NCBI GenBank assembly: GCA_003141315.1
Contig: PLLP01000021.1
Coordinates: forward strand, 53,473-98,217
Reading direction: 5' to 3'
DNA length: 44,745 nucleotides
Source: Phycisphaerales bacterium
GTDB taxonomy: Bacteria > Planctomycetota > Phycisphaerae > Sedimentisphaerales > Anaerobacaceae
Shown in pieces: positions 38,498 through 44,745 of this stretch; position 1 is the first letter of the stretch; each line of letters starts with the position of its first letter. The notes beneath the pieces were generated by a model. It saw nothing but the letters and a program-made list of their open reading frames with translations. It was not told the DNA's origin and did not search any database. A program made the translations under genes and the position numbers.

Positions 38498-40543
38498 TTA
38501 AAATTTCGTAACCTTTATAAGCACTACGCCGTGAACGGGGATTTCGGCTGTGAATTTACCCGTAAAGGCGCCGAGATTTTTCTGCCGCCAGAGGTCGCGA
38601 ACAAGACATTTGCCCTCGAAACCTATATCAGCAAAATTGAGAGTAATACGCTGCTTCGAATAATCATCGGTATTAAATAAACCAACTGCTGTAGAGCCAT
38701 CTTCCATTTGCTTTGCCCAAATTTCGCGGCCGTCTTCCTGAACGATACGAGAGGCCTGCTGGCCAAGCGCATCCTGATTGACCTCGAGGACTTCATCGTT
38801 CGTCAAGAGACTCAGGGTGAATTCATCGAGCTTGTCAAGCGGACAACCCAGCAGCAGCGGCGAGCAAAGCAGACACCAGAGACTCATATGCGTGTATTGC
38901 TCATCGGCAGTCAGACCTGAATCCCGCAAATCAGGCCCCCAGCCGACTTTGCCGAGAACCATCATATCCGGGTCGTTCCAGTGGCCGGGCTTGGCATACG
39001 GGGCGAGCGGCGCCTGCTGAAATCCTCTTGCCATACTTGGCCAGGTATCCGTGATGTCGCCGGTGGTTCGCCAGCAGTTTCCGCCAACCTCTTCGCCCCA
39101 CTTCCAGACATCGCCCATTCCATACTGGCAAATACTATAGACGATATCCCTCGGCACCTGGTCGAGCGCCTTTCTCATCAGGATATAAGGCCTTTTCATC
39201 TCTTCGAGATTTGGTTCTTCTTTAACAATTGAGGAATAGCCGCACCAGTCATACTTGAGATAATCGAAACCCCATTCGGCAAATTGTTTTGCATCCTGCA
39301 GTTCGTGCTGCCAACTGGCAACGTACCCCTGACAGGTCGTCGGCCCGGGGCCTATATAAATACCGGCCTTAAGACCAAGACTGTGAATGTAATCGACGAG
39401 GGCTTTCATATCGATGAATTTTGCGTTCAGAATAAGGTTGCCATTGGGGTCGCGAGCGGGCGGGCCGATGTTCGGGTCAGGGTCGCCCCGCTGCTGTTCC
39501 ATTCTCATCCAGCAGTCATCGATATTGATATAAGACCAGCCGTGATTTATCAGGCCGGTATCAACCATAGCCTTTGCAGATTCGCTCACCTTTAAATCAT
39601 CCACGGCACAGGCCCAGCAGTTCCAGCTGTTCCAGCCCATTGGCGGAGTAAGGGCGATAGTACCGCCAACAACTATGCGAAAATTTCTTTGAGCGATGCC
39701 GCGGTCATTTTTTGCAATGAGAACAACTGTATAATTGCCCTTGTTTTTAACCGAGCCTGTGATTTGGCCTGTCGCAGAATCAATGGAAAGTCCGTCGGGC
39801 AGCCCCTTTGCGGCAAAACTCATCGGTCGGCTGCCGGTAGCAGTGACAGTGAAGAGGAAAGGATTGCCGGGACGAACGCCGAAGATTGCCGGCCCGGTGA
39901 TTCGCGGTTTCGGACCCGGCTTCGGTGTTAAGATATAAGGCTTCACAACAACGGGTTCAACAGCATAAGGTTTTTTGCCCGCGTATTCGATTTTTGCCAT
40001 AGCCCAGTCGGCGTGGTCGTTGTAATTATTTTCCACCTCCGAGACAATAAGACGCAGCTGCTTTACGCCGACGATATTGACGTCAGCTATATTAGGGTCG
40101 CTGCGAACTCTCATAACGCTGCTGTGCCATAACACTTTTCCGTCGCCGACGACCTTAAACTCGACTGTGCCGCCTCTTCGACGAAACCCCTGCTGTTGCT
40201 GCCGCTGCTGCTGGAGGATTCTGACTTCTTCATCAACGCCGACAACGGCATAGAAACGTTTTGCATTCCCATCGAGAGCGAGGATAAACTGGGACGGTGA
40301 ATGCGTTCCGAGTCCGTGTTCGTATTTCTCGCCCGCGAGAGTAATGGAATTACCGTCAAATGATTTGTTAGCCTTTGTCGGCCCTGTTCCAGACAAGGCC
40401 TTGCTTACATCGAGCTGGTCGAGCCAGATGGTTTTCAGGCCTGCAGCAGTATTACCGCCAGCCGGTGAGGCGGCAGGCTGACAGGAGGCAATAACAACGA
40501 TTGTTGATAATACCGATGCGATGAGGAGGATTTTTCTTGTCAT
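38498..40543 (-). CDS. Lipoprotein GH27 alpha-galactosidase with NPCBM and Ig-like domains
   Basis: 681 residues. The signal peptide has a lipobox-like VIASC (Cys21). An NPCBM galactose-binding domain (about 38-190) and a putative-Ig (He_PIG) domain (about 218-292, GLPDGLSIDSATGQITG) precede a GH27 (beta/alpha)8 barrel (about 297-600) and a C-terminal beta domain. Catalytic residues are the nucleophile D432 (YLKYDWCG) and acid/base D526 (HWNDPDMM). It begins at PPMGWNSWN, as the family does. It would release terminal alpha-galactose (or related sugars) from polysaccharides outside the inner membrane. A Q/R run (LQQQRQQQQGFRRRGG, about 110-125) interrupts the NPCBM domain. GGAG precedes ATG 40543. 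Confidence 0.93.
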   Translation of the reverse strand: MTRKILLIASVLSTIVVIASCQPAASPAGGNTAAGLKTIWLDQLDVSKALSGTGPTKANKSFDGNSITLAGEKYEHGLGTHSPSQFILALDGNAKRFYAVVGVDEEVRILQQQRQQQQGFRRRGGTVEFKVVGDGKVLWHSSVMRVRSDPNIADVNIVGVKQLRLIVSEVENNYNDHADWAMAKIEYAGKKPYAVEPVVVKPYILTPKPGPKPRITGPAIFGVRPGNPFLFTVTATGSRPMSFAAKGLPDGLSIDSATGQITGSVKNKGNYTVVLIAKNDRGIAQRNFRIVVGGTIALTPPMGWNSWNCWACAVDDLKVSESAKAMVDTGLINHGWSYINIDDCWMRMEQQRGDPDPNIGPPARDPNGNLILNAKFIDMKALVDYIHSLGLKAGIYIGPGPTTCQGYVASWQHELQDAKQFAEWGFDYLKYDWCGYSSIVKEEPNLEEMKRPYILMRKALDQVPRDIVYSICQYGMGDVWKWGEEVGGNCWRTTGDITDTWPSMARGFQQAPLAPYAKPGHWNDPDMMVLGKVGWGPDLRDSGLTADEQYTHMSLWCLLCSPLLLGCPLDKLDEFTLSLLTNDEVLEVNQDALGQQASRIVQEDGREIWAKQMEDGSTAVGLFNTDDYSKQRITLNFADIGFEGKCLVRDLWRQKNLGAFTGKFTAEIPVHGVVLIKVTKF

Positions 40544-40575
40544 TTGTTTTCTCCAAAAAACTGTCGTTTCTTTTT

Positions 40576-40646
40576 ACCCCGTTAGAATCAAGGCTTCCAA
40601 CTCCGCCTTCGGCGGGTCCGCCGAAGGCGGGCTACGGGCAGGCATC
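40576..40646. repeat. Solo MITE-like end plus GC-rich palindrome (copy 7)
   Basis: TTTTTACCCCGTTAGA (40571-40586) is one end of the MITE-like family with no partner end nearby. It is followed by CTCCGCCTTCGGCGGG-TCCGCCGAAGGCGGGC (40601-40632). It lies upstream of GH27 in the 420-bp gap before the histidine kinase. Confidence 0.7.
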
Positions 40647-40811
40647 TGGATTTTATAAAAGAATTTCCCATAAAAATCAATCACAAAACTTGATTAAGTT
40701 ATTTTGAACCGGCAGAATCGCAAATTTCGTCCGAAAACTCGGTATTCAACTGATAAACAAATTCCAACGTCTGATAACAATCAAGCGAGAGGCATTACAA
40801 TGGGGTTGAAT

Positions 40812-40926
40812 CGGCTCTATATTGAACGGGCCGGCCAGCAATAAAGTGGCAAGTCGCCATAGACGATTAAACTTACACAGCCGCACCCGAGCAGTATATC
40901 CAGGTTGGCTAATTCTACGCCTGGAT
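40812..40926 (+). promoter_or_regulatory. Possible structured leader of the histidine kinase gene
   Basis: About 115 bp with several short hairpins: CGGC/GCCG (from 40812), ATGGCG/GCCA type at 40847-40860, and ATCCAGG/CCTGGAT (40898-40926, seven perfect pairs). It lies 38 bp before the kinase start. It matches no riboswitch consensus I know. No -35/-10 pair is convincing. Confidence 0.3.
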
Positions 40927-40963
40927 GGGAAATGGGGAGACCGAGTAAATATTAGGGAATAAA

Positions 40964-42751
40964 ATGAAAGAGATGCTTACAATATTGATTGTGGAAGACG
41001 ACCTGGTTGACAGGACACAGCTTGAAAGACTGATTCACCGGTCAACACTATCTGCCAAGGTCACCACCACCGAATACCTCGATGGGGCATTAGGACTTCT
41101 AAAAAATAACCGGTTTGACGTTGTTCTGCTGGATTTAAATCTGCCCGACAGCAACGGAATGGATACACTTATAACGTTATCAAAACAACAGCCCGGCGCA
41201 TCAGTTATTGTCACCACAGGGCACGGCGACGAAGAGCTGGCCTTGAAAGCTGTCGCCAGCGGCGCACAGGATTACCTTACAAAAGGCGAATTCGATACGC
41301 TTACTTTAACCAAATCAATCCATTATTCCATCGAACGCAAAAAAGTTGAAGAGACGTTGCGACAGGAACGCAACAAAGCAAAGAAATACCTTGATATTGC
41401 GGGGGTAATCTTAGTTGTTCTGGCCGACGGCAAAACACTCACTATGATAAACAACAAGGGCTGTGAGATTCTCGGATACAGCGAAAATGAACTGCTGGGA
41501 AAAGACTGGTGTGAAAATTTTGTACCCGAGAAAAACAGAGAAGAAGTCAAAATAATGTTCAACAGCCTGATGGCCGGCGACACAGAGAAGTATGAGTACC
41601 ATGAAAACCCGGTATTAACAAAAGACGGACAAGAACGGCTTATCGCATGGCACAACGTCACATTGTGGAATGATACGAAGAAAATCTATGCGATTCTTTC
41701 CTCCGGTGAAGATATAACCGAGCGCAAGAAGGCGGAAGATACGCTCAGGAAAACATATCAGGAGCTTGAGAAGGCCCACAGCGATATGAAGAACGTGCAG
41801 GCACAGCTTGTACAGAACGAGAAATTGGCCTCAATCGGTCAGCTTGCCGCCGGTGTTGCCCATGAAATGAATACGCCGGTCGGATTTGTGGCGAGCAATT
41901 TCGAGACGCTCGAAAAATACATGGTTAAATTCAGAACGCTGCTGGGTATGTATGCAAAATTAGCCGCCGAAATACCGAATATCGATATTCAGCAGCTAAT
42001 GGTGAGGAGCGAGGAGCTTAAAAAAGCATCCAAAGATATGAAGATAGATTTCATACTTGAGGATATAGACGCTTTGTTTAAGGAATCCAAGGAAGGCCTC
42101 AGCCGCGTCACCACAATCGTGCAAAACCTGAGGGATTTTTCGAGAATCGACCAGGCGGAAGCCCGCGACGAATATGACATAAACCAGGGAATAACGGTGA
42201 CTCTCAACGTGGCAAGAAATGAGCTCAAATACAATGTCAATGTGACAACAGAATACTCGGATGTCCCGCACGTGGTGTGCAACGCAAGCCAGATAAACCA
42301 GGTGTTCCTGAATATCCTTATCAACGGCGCCCAGGCAATCGCATCTAAATACAAAGACCTGAAAGGCAACATCAAAATCAAAACCTACTCGACGGATAAA
42401 CATGTGGTCTGCGAAATAATTGACGACGGACCGGGCATCCCGCCGGGAGTGATAAACAAGATATTTGACCCGTTCTTTACAACCAAACCCGTTGGGAAAG
42501 GAACCGGGCTGGGACTTACCGTCTCTTATGATATTATCGTCAATAAGCATAAGGGAGAGCTTCTCGTGGACAGCATCGTCGGAGAAGGAACACGTTTCAT
42601 GATAAAACTGCCGATAAAGCCTGTCATACAGGAAAAAATAAATGATAAAGGAACCGGTACCAGCGTGGAGGCATCGAGCCCAGCAGGTGATGAAGAAAAA
42701 CAAGGCAGCGCCGAAGGACTCGAACCGAGTGAATTAATCAGTCAAAAATAG
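40964..42751 (+). CDS. Hybrid sensor histidine kinase: receiver-PAS-HisKA-HATPase
   Basis: A 595-residue soluble kinase without membrane helices. An N-terminal receiver domain (1-125; acidic D12/D13, phospho-acceptor D57 in [11 protein letters not shown]107) is followed by a PAS domain (about 140-255, ending [10 protein letters not shown]), then a coiled coil, HisKA with H300 ([11 protein letters not shown]) and a HATPase domain (N box [16 protein letters not shown]1 DDGPGIPP, F box FFTTKP, G2 GTGLGL). A polar tail of about 40 residues ends the chain. The receiver-first layout means this kinase is itself switched by another kinase. The next gene, 12 bp on, is its likely output receiver. Confidence 0.93.
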   Translation: MKEMLTILIVEDDLVDRTQLERLIHRSTLSAKVTTTEYLDGALGLLKNNRFDVVLLDLNLPDSNGMDTLITLSKQQPGASVIVTTGHGDEELALKAVASGAQDYLTKGEFDTLTLTKSIHYSIERKKVEETLRQERNKAKKYLDIAGVILVVLADGKTLTMINNKGCEILGYSENELLGKDWCENFVPEKNREEVKIMFNSLMAGDTEKYEYHENPVLTKDGQERLIAWHNVTLWNDTKKIYAILSSGEDITERKKAEDTLRKTYQELEKAHSDMKNVQAQLVQNEKLASIGQLAAGVAHEMNTPVGFVASNFETLEKYMVKFRTLLGMYAKLAAEIPNIDIQQLMVRSEELKKASKDMKIDFILEDIDALFKESKEGLSRVTTIVQNLRDFSRIDQAEARDEYDINQGITVTLNVARNELKYNVNVTTEYSDVPHVVCNASQINQVFLNILINGAQAIASKYKDLKGNIKIKTYSTDKHVVCEIIDDGPGIPPGVINKIFDPFFTTKPVGKGTGLGLTVSYDIIVNKHKGELLVDSIVGEGTRFMIKLPIKPVIQEKINDKGTGTSVEASSPAGDEEKQGSAEGLEPSELISQK

Positions 42752-42763
42752 AAAGGGTTCGCG

Positions 42764-43213
42764 ATGGAAACCAGAACAATACTTTTTGTCGATGATGAGA
42801 AAAATATTTTGACTTCGCTGCGAAGGGGAATGATGGACGAGCCTTATAATCTGCTGTTTGCAGAAAGCGGCAAGGAAGCGCTCGAAATCCTCGAAAAGAA
42901 CGAAGTGCACGTAATCGTGACGGATATGCGTATGCCGGAGATGTCGGGACTGCAGCTTCTCAAAATCGTCAAGGAAAAATACCCGCATATCGTCAGGCTC
43001 GTTCTTTCGGGATATACGCAGGTATCAACATTGCTTACGGCAATCAACCAGGGTGAGATATTCAGATTCATAACCAAGCCGTGGAAGCTTGAGGATGAAT
43101 TCAAATCAGTCATTGTGCAGGCCATTGACTATTATAACCTGCACATAGAACGCGACCGGCTGGCAAAAGAGATTGAGGAATTGAAAAAGGAAAAGGCAAC
43201 ATCCGTCAGCTAA
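42764..43213 (+). CDS. Stand-alone receiver domain response regulator
   Basis: 149 residues with acidic pocket D10/D11, phospho-acceptor D54 (IVTDMRMPEMSG), a switch S/T in VLSGYTQ and the conserved K-P in FITKPWK. After the receiver there is only a helical tail of about 30 residues (DRLAKEIEELKKEKA), with no DNA-binding or enzymatic output. The receiver type is that normally fused to HD-GYP or HupR outputs. AAAGGG precedes ATG 42764. It overlaps the convergent efflux pump gene by 8 bp. Confidence 0.93.
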   Translation: METRTILFVDDEKNILTSLRRGMMDEPYNLLFAESGKEALEILEKNEVHVIVTDMRMPEMSGLQLLKIVKEKYPHIVRLVLSGYTQVSTLLTAINQGEIFRFITKPWKLEDEFKSVIVQAIDYYNLHIERDRLAKEIEELKKEKATSVS

Positions 43214-44745
43214 TAACGCCTGTCTTTTGCTGCTTCATTTCAAACCGCCACTTCCAGATTGCATACAAAGGCGGATATACAAGCAGCTCCAGCAGGAAGC
43301 TTGTGAGAATCCCGCCAATCATCGGAGCCGCTATACGCTTCATCATATCCGCCCCGCTGCCCATCGACCACATAATCGGGATAAGGCCCATAAACATTGC
43401 CATCACCGTCATCATCTTAGGCCTGATGCGTTTTACCGCCCCGTGAATGATTGCCTCCTTCAGGTCTGTCCAGGTCTTCATAGTTCCCTTCGCAACACGC
43501 TCGTTATACGCCAAATCCAGAAACAGCAGCATAAAGACGCCCGTCTCGGCATCGAGTCCCATCAGGGCAATCATCCCGACCCAGACGGCTATCGAGATAT
43601 TATAGCCGAGAAAATAAAGCAGCCAGATGGCGCCAACCAGTGAGAACGGCACCGCAAGCAGGACTATGCAGGTCTTGACTGCGCTTTTCGTATTCATATA
43701 CAGCAGCGTAAAAATTATCAGCAGGGTAAGAGGAATAACGACTTTGAGATGCTCTTTCACGCGGAGCATATTCTCGAACTGGCCGCTCCACTGTAATGAA
43801 TACCCCGCCGGCAGCTGAAGCTTTTCTCGAATGGCGCTTTTTGCGCGATTGACGAAACCCCCGATGTCGCTGTCGGTAATATCGATATATACATAACCTG
43901 CCGGCATCCCGTTTTCATTTCTTATCATTGCAGGGCCGAGAGAAACGGTAATATCGGCTAATTGTGCGAGGGGAATCTGCGCACCTGCGGGGGTCGGAAT
44001 CAGGACACGTTTAAGCTTTTCCAAATCGTCGCGAAAATCTCGCGCATATCGCACGCTGATTCCGTAGCGTTCCGTTCCCTGGATGGCGGTCGTCAAATTT
44101 TCTCCGCCGACAGCGGACATTAAAACTTCTTCAGTCTGCTGAATTGTTAAGCCGTAACGCGCAAGCTGCTCGCGTTTTAGAACAAAGTCGAGAAAATAGC
44201 CGCCCGATGCCCGCTCGGCATATACGCTGCGGGTTCCGGGTAAAGGCCTGATAATTTTCTCAAGGTCGATTCCGATTTTTTCGATTTCCTTGAGGTCGGC
44301 GCCATAAATTTTTATTCCGACCGGCGTGCGGATGCCCGTTGCGAGCATATCAATCCTTGCCTTTATGGGCATCGTCCATGCGTTTGTGACGCCGGGTATT
44401 TGCATCTTCGTATTCATTTCGTCAATAAGCTGCTGCCATGTGAGACCGGTCCGCCAGTATTTTTTGTCCTTCAAAACAATCGTTGTCTCCATCATCGAAA
44501 ACGGAGCGGGGTCAGTGGAAGTATTTGCGCGGCCGGCCTTTCCGAAAACACTCTCCACTTCCGGGAAAGACGTCAAAATCCTGTCCTGTATCTGCAAAAG
44601 ATTCGCAGCTTCCGTGACAGAAATGCCGGGAAGCGTCGTCGGCATATAGAGAATCGTGCCTTCGTTTAAGGGCGGCATAGATTCCGAACCAAGCAGGAAA
44701 TATACCGGCGCCGTAATAATCATCAAAATCACCGCAAGAGTTATC
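43206..44745 (-). CDS. CusA/CzcA-type heavy-metal RND efflux pump, C-terminal part (cut by window edge)
   Basis: The frame enters from the right edge (no start in the window) and ends at TGA 43206, giving 512 or more residues of an inner-membrane RND pump of the heavy-metal efflux class. Visible features are the second periplasmic porter half (PPLNEGTILYMPTTLPGIS, TPVGIKIYGADL, AERASGGYFLDF) and the C-terminal membrane bundle with VWVGMIALMGLDAETGVFMLLFLD and RPKMMTVMAMFMGLIPIMWS. These signatures are close to CusA (copper/silver), with many methionines, but substrate cannot be fixed from a fragment. It works with CusB- and CusC-like partners, not in the window. Confidence 0.92.
   Translation of the reverse strand, partial: ITLAVILMIITAPVYFLLGSESMPPLNEGTILYMPTTLPGISVTEAANLLQIQDRILTSFPEVESVFGKAGRANTSTDPAPFSMMETTIVLKDKKYWRTGLTWQQLIDEMNTKMQIPGVTNAWTMPIKARIDMLATGIRTPVGIKIYGADLKEIEKIGIDLEKIIRPLPGTRSVYAERASGGYFLDFVLKREQLARYGLTIQQTEEVLMSAVGGENLTTAIQGTERYGISVRYARDFRDDLEKLKRVLIPTPAGAQIPLAQLADITVSLGPAMIRNENGMPAGYVYIDITDSDIGGFVNRAKSAIREKLQLPAGYSLQWSGQFENMLRVKEHLKVVIPLTLLIIFTLLYMNTKSAVKTCIVLLAVPFSLVGAIWLLYFLGYNISIAVWVGMIALMGLDAETGVFMLLFLDLAYNERVAKGTMKTWTDLKEAIIHGAVKRIRPKMMTVMAMFMGLIPIMWSMGSGADMMKRIAAPMIGGILTSFLLELLVYPPLYAIWKWRFEMKQQKTGVIS

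Noticed and set aside
40760-40963. A cyclic-di-GMP or other known riboswitch before the histidine kinase
   Set aside because: Hairpins exist, but none of the conserved GEMM, TPP, B12 or SAM core sequences is present.
1-44745. A CRISPR array
   Set aside because: No regularly spaced identical repeats occur; the repeats found are dispersed palindromes or paired direct repeats.

Overview
This 44.7 kb stretch comes from a Gram-negative (diderm) bacterium that makes peptidoglycan. It encodes apolipoprotein N-acyltransferase, an LpxR-type lipid A deacylase, several lipoproteins, MreBCD, two penicillin-binding proteins and an RND metal-efflux pump. The gene style suggests a planctomycete of the Phycisphaerae type: a rearranged mraZ-rsmH cluster, a putative-Ig/NPCBM GH27 alpha-galactosidase, RhaD, an ECF sigma factor with a membrane partner, and ETF/ETF-QO. 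That placement is an inference from protein style, not a computed one. There is no rRNA, CRISPR array, phage or transposase gene.

Layout. 1-623 (minus): start of gcvPA, running off the left edge, behind a tRNA-Lys with its own promoter and terminator. 1235-5965 (plus): a short dcw-type division cluster, mraZ, a 69-aa gene, rsmH, a LysM membrane protein, an FtsL-like protein and ftsI, without the usual mur genes. 6047-7120: a glycosyltransferase. 7214-11893 (minus): mreB-mreC-mreD-mrdA, the elongasome operon. 11968-20281 (minus): a small membrane protein, a coiled-coil protein, a HEAT lipoprotein, lnt, an orphan DNA methyltransferase, an M23 peptidase, a lipoprotein and two clpP genes. 20416-22046 (minus): trigger factor behind tRNA-Gly. 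22167-25609 (plus): proB, a lipoprotein cyclophilin, an unknown membrane protein, csrA. 25891-28270 (minus): ECF sigma factor, TM partner and exported coiled-coil protein. 28579-33102 (minus): a SAM methyltransferase, ETF-quinone oxidoreductase and a single-chain EtfB-EtfA fusion. 33430-40543: an unknown nuclease-like gene, LpxR, an orphan corrinoid protein, RhaD, a duplicated membrane gene with a broken second copy, and GH27. 40964-43213 (plus): a hybrid histidine kinase and a stand-alone receiver. 43206-44745 (minus): a CusA/CzcA-type pump, cut by the right edge.

How the parts fit. Cell-envelope construction dominates the left half: septal and elongation PBPs, Mre cytoskeleton, lipoprotein maturation and a peptidoglycan hydrolase. 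Protein quality control (Tig, two ClpP, PPIase) sits in the middle. Electron transfer, sugar catabolism and signalling fill the right half.

The most unusual content is repetitive. (1) A family of 49-124 bp elements has ACCCCGTTAGAGA-type terminal inverted repeats and a shared interior. One copy sits in frame inside lnt and adds 17 residues, and the sequence allows its 2-bp target duplication to be reconstructed. (2) A family of GC-rich palindromes occurs between genes, and one member lies in frame inside rhaD. (3) Two single genes (the M23 peptidase and the SAM methyltransferase) are each bracketed by direct repeats that copy one end of a neighbouring housekeeping gene, as expected if each arrived by an integration that rebuilt the neighbour's end.
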